This document shows, in pieces, positions 24,500 through 35,112 of a stretch of 64,000 nucleotides of DNA. Where the stretch lies: positions 30,971,411 to 31,035,410 of the forward strand of contig NC_054749.1 in NCBI RefSeq assembly GCF_018143015.1, read 5' to 3'. The position numbers and the translations under genes are program-made. Position 1 is the stretch's first letter. Each line of letters begins with the position of its first letter. Below the pieces are notes generated by a model. That model searched no databases. It saw nothing but the letters and a program-made list of their open reading frames with translations, and was not told the origin of the DNA. This DNA comes from Lytechinus variegatus (Eukaryota; Echinodermata; Echinoidea; Temnopleuroida; Toxopneustidae).

Positions 24500-25210
24500 A
24501 TAAAAATATATTGAATTGGAAGAGAAGGTGAACGAAAGAATAAAGGAGAAAGAAAAGAGATGATTGAGAAGGAAAGAAAATAAAGGAAAAAATAAAAAAT
24601 AACAAAGTTAGAATAAAAGAAGGATGAAAAAAATAATAAAAGAGATAAAATATAAGGTTTCCGTCATTCTTTGAAATTAGTATAGAAAGAAAGAAAGAAA
24701 AAAAGAAAGAAAGGAAGGGAAGGTGAATAAATGTATGAAAGACAAAATAAAGGAGAAAATTGAAGGGGGAAAGGTAAGAAAAAGAAGGAGGAAAAAAATA
24801 ATGAAGGAAATAAACTGTTTCCTTCATTCTTTGAAAGAAAGAAAGAAGAAAACTGGAGGAAGGAAGGGAAAGAAACAAAAGAAAGAATAAGGGAAAAAAT
24901 AAAGAAAGGAAGAAAGAGCGGAAGGGAAGAATGAAGGGAGGAGAGAACGCAAAAAGAAAATAATGGGAGGAGAGAAAGAACAAAAAAAAACAGGAGACGA
25001 AGAGAGAAGGAAGCCAAGGTAATTATAAGGAAAGAAAGAAGGAAATAAAAAAGGATATTTGATAAAGAAGGAAAGAAAGAAAAATGAACAGAGAGAGAGA
25101 AAAGAAAAAGTCTAGGAAAGAAAGAGGAAATAAAAAGATGGAACAAAATTAAAGGGCAAGCAGAAAAGATAGGGTTTTTATAAAAGAAAGAAAAAGGGAA
25201 AAGTTCAAAC
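24500..25210 (+). repeat. Polypurine tract inside the hAT element
   Basis: About 700 bp almost entirely A and G on the plus strand (GAAA, GGAA and GAGA runs). A short non-purine phrase with TTTCCxTCATTCTTTGAAA occurs twice (about 24657 and 24819), marking a ~160-bp internal duplication. The long reverse-strand Phe/Leu/Ser frames here are artefacts of composition. Confidence 0.93.
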
Positions 25211-25873
25211 TTCAAGTAAACAAAAAATCCAATCATCTAATAAAAATCATAATTTTATTTGGTGTTTTTTTAAATGTATTTTTAAAACTTAAAAAATAAG
25301 ATATTTTAGAAATTAATAAAATTTCAAAGTGAAACATATTGTCAAAATTAGAAATTAGGTGAAACATCGCGGCATCGTACACACCAAAACCCAAAATGAA
25401 AGCTGAAACAACTAGATCTATGGAAAGTCAATAACTTGTTCCTCCGATTACATCTCCAAATCATTAATCTGAGAATGCATAGTATAATTATAAAAATTTC
25501 CCGGCGATTTTGTGATTATTTTGGTGGAAACCTGTTTATCATGTGAGATTGTTTGCACCATTGAGAATTTGCTTCGATCCTCCATGCCTAGCTAGTAGCC
25601 TGCCACACACAGGCAGGAGGCCAGTTCGTTTGCAATGTATTGGGTTAGCAACAAATCACCGCAGAACTTGCAAAAGTTTACAGTTATCGATTGAATTGTT
25701 GTCCCTGCTTCGTCAGCTGTTGGTTATTTAATAAAATTTCGTCACTTTTAAACTACATTTTGTTCAATATTCTGAAATACGGGACAAATAGGCGTCCCGG
25801 GAAGGGTTTGTCGGGACGCCGGGACACATGCAGGAGCAAAATACGGGACAATCCCGGGAAATAAGGGACGTCT

Positions 25874-26027
25874 GGGGCCCGTTGCATAAAACTTTTTACC
25901 TGAGAAAACTCAGGTTGTTTTTACCGGAGTTTTTACCCTGTGCTAAAGTCAATGGCGGAAATCAGACTAACCTTAGTTTTCAGTTTTTACCAGAGTTTTC
26001 TTGGGTAAAGAGTTTTATGCAACAGGC
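25874..26027. mobile_element. MITE inserted in the right arm of the hAT element
   Basis: The ends GGGGCCCGTTGCATAAAACT and (AGTTTTATGCAACAGGC) are inverted, with inner GTTTTTACC repeats. It splits the right terminal sequence of the hAT element, so it is younger. A TCTGG occurs on both sides. Confidence 0.85.
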
Positions 26028-26829
26028 TTCTGGTCACCCTGAGGCCTACTATTATTTTTGTGTTAGTGGTACAATATAGGCCTACTATTATTTTTGTGTT
26101 AGCAGCTAGTCCGTCCTATTTTGACAGAAAGCCCTTTATACCGCCTCGCCCTTCACTGTATGATACCGGGTGTAACTTATGATATGTGTAGTGTTTAAGG
26201 ATCATTCTTTTTCTATTATAGATGATGCTAGATGTCTCTTTGTATCAACTGCATGCAGGCGAAACTTCAACTGATATAGCTATTTGAAAAAAAAACAAGT
26301 GGAAATTCTTGCAAATCGTGCAAGTTTTTGCGTGCCACTGTGAGCGGCTTTACAGAGTAAAGGAGTTAAACCCTATTGTAAATTTATATTACTAAACAAT
26401 AAAATCATCAACACAAACTTGTAAGTTATGTGTTGCTATAACATCTGTTTTGGCCAAATCTTTACCATTTACTGACATATTTTCTGGACAAATCAAGTTA
26501 TTAATTTGATATTGTTAACATTACCAGTGACAATGTTGTTGGTTTACAGGTGGTCCAAGGATATACTGGCAAGATGTTGCAACCAGTAAATTTTCAGTGC
26601 CTGCTGCAGCAATCCCTTTTGATGGTATACCATACACCTATGTATCAAAGCTGCTATATGAGTGTCACCATGGGAAGGATTGGAAGGAAAAGCAAAATAT
26701 TCTCAAGCGAGATCAACGCAAACAGGTATAATTTTTCTTTGTAATGTGGTGTTATTTCCAGTGTGTGATATGTGTTTCGACCCAGTAAACAAACACCCAT
26801 GTACACTAAATTGCAAGACATAGGAATGT

Positions 26830-28450
26830 ATTTTCGACTGCATGCCATTACCTTGTTCATTTTCTCAAATACAATGATGACATTCTCAGGGCTCCATTAA
26901 AGATAATTATAGCTCAGTTTTAAAAACGTGACTCTGTTTGGGAATCGTTGGGTTTTGGTTGGACGATGCTTTATAATGCTTTAATTGCATGCTTTCGGAT
27001 TTTTTTTTGTTAAGCAATTTCCCGCGCGTTTAAAGTATTTTAAGCGCCATCGCCAAATTATACATAAGATTGATCTATTCGAATGACTCTACATTGTCTT
27101 TTATTCAAAGTGACAATTACCGCTTCTTCTAAAACATGTTTTGAAGGATGTTATATTGCGAACACCAGTCCTAATCTTGACTGGTATGGTCATTTCTCGG
27201 TTTGGTTGAGCGATAATATATTTTAATTGCATGTTTTGGGCTGTTTCAACGAATGTATGGAGGTAATTGTTTATGTACACCTGAATCCAGTTGGTATGGG
27301 CATTGCTCGGTTTTGGTGACTATATTCAGGTAGTCAACCAAGGCCGAGCAATGTCCTTAGGAATATAATGTTCCTTTCATCAATCTCGCGCTTTATCGCA
27401 TGTTTTGGGGAAATGCTTTTGTGTTTCACAATTTCCCGCGTGTTTTCAGGCATTCTCCCTTTGGATATAATTGCAACTTACGAATTGTTTCGCTTGCATG
27501 CATTTACCCTGTTCATAACAACCACATTCTTAAGCAGTGCATTATAATTGGGGGTAATTAAAGTTTGAATGTAAAAGGCAGTATCGGTTGGTTTTGGGCT
27601 CAGCTCGGTTTTGGATGAGCGCCTCAAAATGTTATCCAGTGCTTTATGTTATAATGTATTTTTTCTTGAAATGACTTTTCAACGATTTCCCGCGCGTGTT
27701 TTGATAAAATGTCATTATTGATGTACCATCGCCTATTTATCGATATACATTGCCTTGTTTGCATGCCTTTGTTGTTCACACTTATAAAATGGCAACAATG
27801 ATCACTTTCTCTAAGCATGCATTTGGCCAGAACTCCAGATCCCAATTGTTATGGGTAGTGAAAATTGCATGCTTGGTTCTGGTCAAGCGATCGTTGCATA
27901 ATTTTGTTTGTAAGCTTTTACCACATTCATTTACAAAAAAGAACAACAATGCCATTCCTAATAAGCATGAAAGTACCTTGTTCATATGTGAATACCAGAC
28001 CCTGGTTAGTATGGGTATTCCTCGACTTTTTTTATCTCCGTTTTTTTTTGTTGTTTGTTATTCATTGTTCAATACTTTGATGCATGTTTCTAATCGTACA
28101 TTTGTTACACGCCTTTTTCCCGATTATGTCATAATAATGCATTCTCTATACATACTTTGACTCAATTGAGATTGCTTTATTCAAATGTGAATGTTCGACC
28201 CTGACCGGTTTAAGTATAGCTTGTCTTTGGCTAAGCGACGCTCTTGTATTTTTCATTGCTTTCATGGAAGCTTTTAAAATGCTCATTGCCAATTTTCTCT
28301 TGTGTTTTCATGAATTTTAAAATTTAGACTGGCTGATTGGTATTGATTGGCCTGGTATAGCGTACTCTCCTTTGTTATGTATTTATTGCTCTGGTGTATA
28401 TTTTTTTTCATAGAAAATTGCCTGTTTGCATGTCTTTACCAAAATTAGCA
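26830..28450 (+). repeat. LINE 5' region made of degenerate tandem units
   Basis: Three motifs recur in a similar order. (a) GCATGCxxTTACCxTGTTCA-type: near 26838, 27497, 27755, 27907 and 28427. (b) TGGTATGGGxATTGCTCGGT-type, then TTTGGTTGAGCGA: near 26930, 27180, 27290, 27585, 27850, 28005 and 28200. (c) ATTTCCCGCGCGTTTT-type: near 27017, 27430 and 27685. Unit size seems to be roughly 200-260 bp with gaps. The layout resembles the monomer promoters of some mammalian L1 elements; promoter function is inferred. Confidence 0.65.
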
Positions 28451-28891
28451 ACAGCAACAATTTTATCTATTTTCAATTGTACGTGGCAAAAATTATTGTC
28501 GCCTCTTTTCATGTCCACAATATGGATTTTGCTTATATTGATATGCTTAATCTTGTTATTTGCCAACCTGTATGGGGTTATCGTTATTTTTCATCATTTG
28601 CATTTCTTATATTGATTTTTTTCTTTGGGCATCTCTCCAGTAATTATCAATGATGTATGTTTACCATCTTTGCTCTCTGACGCGTTTGTCCGCTCTGCCT
28701 ACGAAGATTTCTGCTAAATGCTGCCCTCTCTCGAACTTTTATGAATTCGTTATTTGTTTTTATGTGTTCGTGTTTCTATGTATCTCTGTTACTTATTTGT
28801 TCCCACACAGGACCTTTTATTTTAATTACTCTTCTTTTACCAACTCAATGCCGAAAGTAGTAGTGAATGTTGAGACACTAACTGTACTTCC

Positions 28892-31800
28892 GTGAATACT
28901 TTAACTGATATGCCGTTTTATTCCTTGAGTAATGATGACCTCTCCATTAATTTGAATACACATAATTCAAATGGCAACCCTCAGGCTAATTTGGCGTACA
29001 ACCACTTTGTAGCAAACAACATCAATGCATCATCAGAACTTCTAGATTTTCACACTGATCATGACTTAATTCGCAATCCTTCATCAGAATACATCACTGA
29101 ACTTCAATTCAAAAACACTAGTAAACAATTCTCCAAAGATATTTTTTCTTTATTACATTTAATCATAAGAAGCATAAATAAACATTTCGAAGAGTTCCAA
29201 CTGCTTTTAGACAATAATTCATCTAGACATTCGTTTTCCATTATTGGACTTACAGAAACTTGGTTAACTGATGAATCCAATATTCCATTTGCATTAGATC
29301 AATATGATTTCGTTTTTAATAACAGGAAAGATAGACATGGCGGTGGTGTTGCGTTATATGTTTCCCACAATTATGAATACAAAATTCATGACGAAATCAC
29401 TACTATGAATGAAAATGTAGAGTCACTTTTTATCGAAATCAATGTCCTAAATTCCAAAAATATAATTGTAGGTGTTATATATAGACCACCAAATTCCAAC
29501 CACAATGATTTTTTACTTTATCTTTCTAACTTAGTTAGAAATCCATTGTTGTTGAACAAAGATGTTTTTATATTAGGAGATTTTAATATCGATATATTGA
29601 AGCATGACAGCAACAATACTGCCCATGAATTTCTTGAAACATTTTTGACTTCTTCATATTTGCCATTAATATCAAAACCCACTCGCATTGCAGATCGCTC
29701 TGCAACCCTTATTGATAACATATTTTGTAACATCATGCCGTCTCCTGATTCTGAAATAATACTATCCGATCTGACAGATCATTTTCCCATTATGTCACAT
29801 TTTCCCCTTAAAAATTCGTGTATTAATCCTTCCAAGCCATCAAGGCGGAGACCTACTCCCGAGAATCTTGCAAGATTGGGTGTTTCGTTAGAATCTGTTG
29901 ACTGGTCGCCTATTTATAACAATAACGATGTAAACACATGCTTCAATAACTTTCTTAATATTTTTAACAGTGAATTAGACAAGCATATTCCAAAAGTAAA
30001 AGATAAACAAACTAACTACAAAAAATCACCGAGACTTCCTTGGATATCCAAAGCACTTTTGCGTTCAATCAACAGAAAAAACAGTTTATATTATAATTCC
30101 AAACTTAAAGGTACTCTTCAGGCAAAAACTAAATACACCACATATAAGAATACTTTAACTAAAACAATACGTTTGGCAAAGAAAAGATATTTTACTGATC
30201 AAATAATTCTGTATAAACACGACATTCAAAACACATGGAAAGTTCTTAAACAAGCCATGAATTTATCCAGTAACAAGTCCGATATAACTGAAATTAGGTC
30301 TAACGGTGATATTATTGGTGATCCTGAAAATATAGCTAATATTTTTAATGACTATTTTTCATCTATAGGAACTAACCTAGCTCGAGACATCCCCCCTTCA
30401 ACAAAACACTTTCATGATTACCTAGGTACACCTAATTCTAGTTCAATATTTTTCACTCCCGTAGTCAAAAAAGATATTACTGACGTTGTATCTAATTTGA
30501 ATAATAAAAAAAGTCCTGGTTATGATGATGTCAATAACTTTATTTTAAAAGGTATAATATCTGAAATTATCGATCCTTTGACATATATTTTTAACCTTTC
30601 TCTAACCTCCGGTCAAGTCCCTGATCGCATGAAAATTGCCAAGGTCATTCCATTGTACAAAAAGGGTGACAAGTTAAGTGTCAGTAATTATCGCCCAATT
30701 TCTTTATTATCATCCTTGTCAAAAATTTTAGAAAAAGTGGTTTATAGCAAAACAATTGATTTTTTTAAATCTCACAATATTTTTTCTAACTTTCAGTTTG
30801 GATTTAGAGAAAAACACAACACAGAACATGCACTATTGAATTTCGTTGATAAAGTGGCCCACGCTTTTGATAATTGCTCACATTTAGTCGGCATTTTTCT
30901 GGACTTCTCCAAGGCCTTCGACACCATTAACCATGATATCTTATTACATAAACTTTCTCATTATGGTGTGCGCGGGAAGGCCTTGGAGTGGTTCAGAAGC
31001 TACTTGTCCGACAGACGTCAATTTGTATCTTTGAATGGTCATGCATCCAACATGCAATACATTAATTGTGGAGTCCCGCAAGGCAGTCTGTTAGGCCCTT
31101 TATTATTTATCATTTATATTAATGACTTTTGTAAATCATCTGATATCCTTTCGTTCATTCTTTTTGCAGACGATTCTAATATATTTTATTCCCATAAAAA
31201 TCCATATACCTTAGTAAATACTGTTAATAATGAACTTTTAAAAGTCACACAATGGATAAGATCCAACAAATTGTCTCTTAATCTACTTAAAACTAAATAT
31301 ATGCTATTTAGCAATTCCATTGATACACTTCCCATGGACATTGTTTTAGATGACACTAATTTAGAAAGTGTCACATTCATTAAATTTCTCGGTGTTACCG
31401 TTGATAATAAGCTTTCCTGGAAATACCACATAGATTGTATATGTAAGATTATTTCGCGAAATATTGGCATTATCAATAAACTAAAATATCATTTTTCGTC
31501 GTCATCACTTTTAATGCTATATTCTTCCCTGATCTTGCCTTACTTGAATTATGGGATACTTGCCTGGGGCAGCACCCACCAAACCATTTTAGATAGACTG
31601 TTATTACTGCAAAAGAAGTCCCTTCGTGTTATTCATAATTCAGCTTTTCGTTCACACACTGACCCACTATTTTTTGATAGCAAATTGCTGAAGATAAGCG
31701 ACCTATACTTATTTCATTTAGGACAATTTATGTTTAAATTTGACAAAAACACACTTCCACGTGTATTTGATTCTATGTTTCCTCTTAATCGGTCTTTTCA

Positions 31801-31999
31801 TAATTACCCTACTAGGCAATCTAACGAATTTCATTTACCCCGTTTTAGAACTTTATTGGCAAAGAGTACATTTATGTTCGATGGTCCTAGATTTTGGAAC
31901 TCCCTCGACATTAACATAAAAAACAGCCCTTCCATACATTCTTTTAAAAGAAAACTGAAAAACTTCTTACTTCAATCCTACCGAGGTCTTCATTACTAA
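28892..31999 (+). CDS. LINE endonuclease / reverse transcriptase polyprotein (1035 aa)
   Basis: An N-terminal APE-type endonuclease (about residues 60-310) shows LTETWL, GGGVALYV, GVIYRPPNS, ILGDFNIDI and LTDHFPI. The reverse transcriptase (about 520-800) shows NYRPISLLSSLSKILEK, FGFREKHNTEHAL, LDFSKAFDTINHD, GVPQGSLLGPLLF and the catalytic FADD. The C-terminal region carries YPTRQSNEFHLPRF and FDGPRFWNSL, common in CR1/L2/Crack/Daphne-type elements. It nicks target DNA and copies its own RNA there. All key residues appear present and the frame is intact. The ATG at 28892 is the first in the frame; upstream is 5' UTR-like repeat sequence. Confidence 0.95.
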   Translation: MNTLTDMPFYSLSNDDLSINLNTHNSNGNPQANLAYNHFVANNINASSELLDFHTDHDLIRNPSSEYITELQFKNTSKQFSKDIFSLLHLIIRSINKHFEEFQLLLDNNSSRHSFSIIGLTETWLTDESNIPFALDQYDFVFNNRKDRHGGGVALYVSHNYEYKIHDEITTMNENVESLFIEINVLNSKNIIVGVIYRPPNSNHNDFLLYLSNLVRNPLLLNKDVFILGDFNIDILKHDSNNTAHEFLETFLTSSYLPLISKPTRIADRSATLIDNIFCNIMPSPDSEIILSDLTDHFPIMSHFPLKNSCINPSKPSRRRPTPENLARLGVSLESVDWSPIYNNNDVNTCFNNFLNIFNSELDKHIPKVKDKQTNYKKSPRLPWISKALLRSINRKNSLYYNSKLKGTLQAKTKYTTYKNTLTKTIRLAKKRYFTDQIILYKHDIQNTWKVLKQAMNLSSNKSDITEIRSNGDIIGDPENIANIFNDYFSSIGTNLARDIPPSTKHFHDYLGTPNSSSIFFTPVVKKDITDVVSNLNNKKSPGYDDVNNFILKGIISEIIDPLTYIFNLSLTSGQVPDRMKIAKVIPLYKKGDKLSVSNYRPISLLSSLSKILEKVVYSKTIDFFKSHNIFSNFQFGFREKHNTEHALLNFVDKVAHAFDNCSHLVGIFLDFSKAFDTINHDILLHKLSHYGVRGKALEWFRSYLSDRRQFVSLNGHASNMQYINCGVPQGSLLGPLLFIIYINDFCKSSDILSFILFADDSNIFYSHKNPYTLVNTVNNELLKVTQWIRSNKLSLNLLKTKYMLFSNSIDTLPMDIVLDDTNLESVTFIKFLGVTVDNKLSWKYHIDCICKIISRNIGIINKLKYHFSSSSLLMLYSSLILPYLNYGILAWGSTHQTILDRLLLLQKKSLRVIHNSAFRSHTDPLFFDSKLLKISDLYLFHLGQFMFKFDKNTLPRVFDSMFPLNRSFHNYPTRQSNEFHLPRFRTLLAKSTFMFDGPRFWNSLDINIKNSPSIHSFKRKLKNFLLQSYRGLHY

Positions 32000-33329
32000 T
32001 TCCCGCTTGTTATCATCTCCTCTCAGACTTCAAGTTATGTTTTTGTCTTTATCATTTTGTTTTATCCTCTCTTTTCGGTCGTAATTTGTCCTGATTCTAT
32101 TTTACGTTTATTCTACTTTTGTCGTCCTGTTTTGTTTTTTCTTTTTTATTTTTATTATTTCTTCGTTTTGTCTTGTTCTGTGAGTTATCCTGTTCTTTTT
32201 CATCTATTCTGTAAATCTTCGTAGGCAAATAGCAACCATTGCGTCTCTCTCTCTCTCTCCTCTATTCTCTTCCTTTAGGGGGGTTCACATTATACAAGCG
32301 ATGCTTTTGAGTGAATCCCCCATTTCCACAGATACTTTTCTTTCCAAAGTATTATAATTTTTTTCTATAAAATATTTTGTATTTTTTTTTTTTATATGTT
32401 ATTATCATTAATGTATTGTAAATATTTGTTAAAATGTATGAAAATGATTTGTATATTTGCTATTTCTGTTGGAAATAAAATCTGAATCTGAATCTGAATC
32501 TGAATATGGGAGTATTCATCTCATTTTCATATTATTGAATCGGTATGCATCTGAAATTTTAGACTTCTCACAGATATTGCATTTTCTTCAAAGCAGAACT
32601 TAATCTGTGTGTCATTGTAATTTATCCATAATTAATGAGCTGGAATTAGTCATTATTTGGAAAACAAAGGGTAGGTCCATCTTTAATTTTAATTTTTTAT
32701 TTTAAACTTCAGTTCACATGGGATTTTTGTAGGTTAAATATGTTGTCTAGAACAGGTTTACGTGAAACATGAAGAAATTATTCATTTTTAAGGCTGTATT
32801 TATAATTTTAGACAACCTCAAATATGCTAATTGGTAATTTTTGTCCAAACTTCGAAAATCCCAATATTTACCACTTTGAAATATTGATATCCAGAACCGC
32901 CTGGCTAATTTTAATGATTTTGGTGTCATTTTACTCAGGAATCAAGAGATATATCTATTTCTGCATAGATTACGATGTTACATGAAACTTCAAAATTTCA
33001 TTGACATGCCTTCTTATATTATTTGAAATTAGTTTGTACATAGATATATGTGCTTGTTGCTGTCCTTACAGGTGGGAGAACATGGCTATGTTGGCACTAA
33101 ATCCAGGAGACTCATCCAACCTACAAAGAAATAGAATTGTCCAGCAAAACTTATTGTCAAGGAAGTTTTTAAATATCCAGATTTCAAGGTTTGTACTGGT
33201 TCTGATTTATCATAATAATATACAAGCAAAATAGCCAAACACTCTACATGTCAGTCTCATATAGCAGTATCAAATTTTACTCAAATTGGGTGCTTTGTTT
33301 GCAAATTATCCCCAAAGCATCCAAGTTAC

Positions 33330-33520
33330 AAAGTTTAAAGGGGGGGTCTTTGAGTACTGGTCATCCAGTAGCAACAGAAGGCAAAAATATAAGGTCATTC
33401 AGTAGCAAAAGATAAGAAAAGGGGGCCATTGAGTACATGGCAATTTGAAGAAAAGTGGGGTCTATCCGAAGGCACATCATGCGTATCCACCATGGAAGTG
33501 CCCCCCCCCCTTATGTAACA
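33330..33520 (-). mobile_element. Element end related to the Mutator-like MITE family
   Basis: On the minus strand it begins with a G-run, then GCACTTCCATGGTGGATACG, close to the terminus of the elements at 16932, 37105 and 52759. The opposite end has a G-run near 33340. The interior differs (TCCAGTAGCAACAGAAGG and variants). Confidence 0.5.
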
Positions 33521-33605
33521 CTTCATTAAAGGGCTCGATATTGCATATATATCACCGTCCCAATCATAGATAATGAGTAAGACTTTGCTTAAGTCAAAAT
33601 ATCAG

Positions 33606-34436
33606 GGGTGGTATTCTGAGGTCATTTTATCTTTAAAATATTTTATTTTATCTCTTAAAATGAAATTGGTATTCTGAGACAAGATTTTATCTCTCAGATA
33701 AAATTTTAGTTTTTATCTTGCGTATAAATTTTATCTTGCGTGTCTACAGATGATACGCAACAGAACAATGCCTGCGTACACATACCCATCGCGTATCTGG
33801 CCATTGCAACGCAGATGATGTGCTTGCGCCCACGTTACTTTGAAGAAAAAATAAAATAAACTTAAAAGAGGGTAGAGGCTATTTTATCTCTGTGACGTTG
33901 ATTTCACCAGTATTTCTAGGTAAATTAACCCCAAATGATGACATGAAAATGAAGAAAAATTATACATTTATTGAGAATAACACCTTAACGTTGTTCCTGT
34001 ACAATCAGAGAGTATTTCCTAAGACTTTTCTTTACTAATATTGTCTTTGAAATGATGTTTGAAAAGATGCGATATAGACTTCGAAAAAAGATGAGAGTAT
34101 TGTCATTTTTGTTAAAAAGAAATCTCCGTAAAGACGCGCAAGCGTATAGTGCAAGCGCATTTGAAGTCAATAAATTGGCGCAATCTGGCCCCTTTGCCAC
34201 ACCTCCTGGCGGAATGGATTTCAATTGGTTGAGTGATATGAGAGAGCTATAAAAGCGTGTTTCTAATTGGATATTGATTTAAAAAAATAGGTGTGTCTTA
34301 CAGAGATAAAATGAAGATAAAATGGTTCTCAGAATACCGATTCGGAGAGATTTTAAGGGTATTTTATCTCACTGATTTTAACGGAGATAAAATATTTTAT
34401 TTTATCTGAGATAAAATGGATCTCAGAATACCACCC
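33606..34436. mobile_element. About 830-bp MITE with GGGTGGTATTCTGAG ends
   Basis: GGGTGGTATTCTGAG and CTCAGAATACCACCC are inverted, followed by many ATTTTATCT/AGATAAAAT repeats near both ends. CAG on each side may be a 3-bp target duplication. The GC-richer middle has no good ORF. It lies between the third and fourth exons of the CaRF/SWIM remnant. Confidence 0.85.
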
Positions 34437-35112
34437 CAGGGCATTTTTGCTCAATTTGAAGATTACCTGGAAAATTCGCAAGTATTAATCAAGTGTAATA
34501 TTTATATCCACACATGCAAATCTGCAAAGTTGGGCCTAGTTTACAAATATCAGAAGAATTTTGTATCAGAACCAGTTGAGAAGCAACATTTTATTTTTTA
34601 TATTATTGTTCGCTTTTTCCCTTTACAGGTACAGGAGGAATAACCTGAAAGCGTCTTCCAAGTCAAGAAAGTTTAGTACAGATATTCCTGACTACCTACA
34701 CAACCGTCCCTTGTCTGTTATAAAGTTCTGCATGGACCAATTAGAGAGTAGCAAACAAGTAAGAAAGGCAGATGTAAGAACAGGGGATGCACCAAATAGT
34801 TACAAGGTACAGAGTATCAGTAGACAAACTGCATTCTACAATGTTAGTTTTGACAAACCAGCATGTGATTGTTTCACGTGGAGACGAAACGGGATCCCAT
34901 GTAAACATTTCTTTGCAGTATTTACACACACAAATTCCAAATGGCAAGATCTACCAGAATCATATAGGTCGTCCCCATTCCTAATCATTGATGTCCCAGA
35001 TGATATCATCCCAAAAATGGGGACATGTCATGATTTTATTTCATGTTCAATAAATATGGTCTTGCAGTATTTTTCCATGAATCGGGAAGAAAGTCTTGCA
35101 CGAGAACCTTGA

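Larger units (their letters stand above)
24406..26041. mobile_element. Non-autonomous hAT-type DNA transposon with exact 8-bp target duplication
   Basis: The ends CAGGGTGACCAGA and TCTGGTCACCCTG are inverted, and AGGCCTAC flanks both (24398-24405 and 26042-26049). The element is 1636 bp with no transposase. It contains a 700-bp polypurine block, GGGACA/CCCGGGA motifs near the ends, and a later MITE (25874-26027). It begins 30 bp after the donor of the first exon of the CaRF/SWIM remnant. Confidence 0.88.
26740..32505 (+). mobile_element. Full-length-looking CR1/L2-group LINE (non-LTR retrotransposon)
   Basis: The element has a long 5' region of degenerate tandem units, one 1035-codon ORF (28892-31999), a short T-rich 3' UTR, and the end AATAAAATCTGAATCTGAAT, i.e. 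AATAAA followed by a TCTGAA repeat tail of about four units. It lies in the sense orientation in the intron between the second and third exons of the CaRF/SWIM remnant. The 5' boundary is uncertain. No separate ORF1 is evident. The uninterrupted ORF suggests recent insertion. Confidence 0.85.
24185..35112 (+). pseudogene. Decayed gene with CaRF-like N-terminal domain and C-terminal SWIM zinc finger
   Basis: Recognisable exons: 24185-24376 (FGYVFTKEAVEEMIRHHEVS), 26550-26725 (IPFDGIPYTYVSKLLYECHH), 33072-33188 (CPAKLIVKEVFKYPDFK) and 34629-35112, which carries the SWIM zinc-binding pattern CDCFTWRRNGIPCKH and ends at its own stop. This order is known from a large invertebrate family related to calcium-responsive transcription factor (CARF/ALS2CR8) and to MULE-type transposase relatives with SWIM fingers. 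Signs of decay: an in-frame TAG at 33132 in the third exon, exon 1 ends in phase 0 but exon 2 needs phase 1, and exon 4 needs two bases that exon 3 does not supply, so the middle exons seem to be missing. Exons 2 and 3 do join in phase. DNA binding is inferred from the family. It might be a live gene with a different exon set, but that is less likely. Confidence 0.7.

Noticed and set aside
24489-25236. Reverse-strand frames rich in Phe, Ser and Leu
   Set aside because: They are the complement of the polypurine tract; composition, not coding.
26550-26744. 64-codon ATG frame at the second exon of the CaRF/SWIM remnant
   Set aside because: The family motif (IPFDGIPYTY) is in another frame that stays open exactly between the acceptor and donor.
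33001-33234. 77-codon frame around the third exon of the remnant
   Set aside because: The conserved CPAKLIVKEVFKYPDFK is in a different frame; the longer frame is chance.
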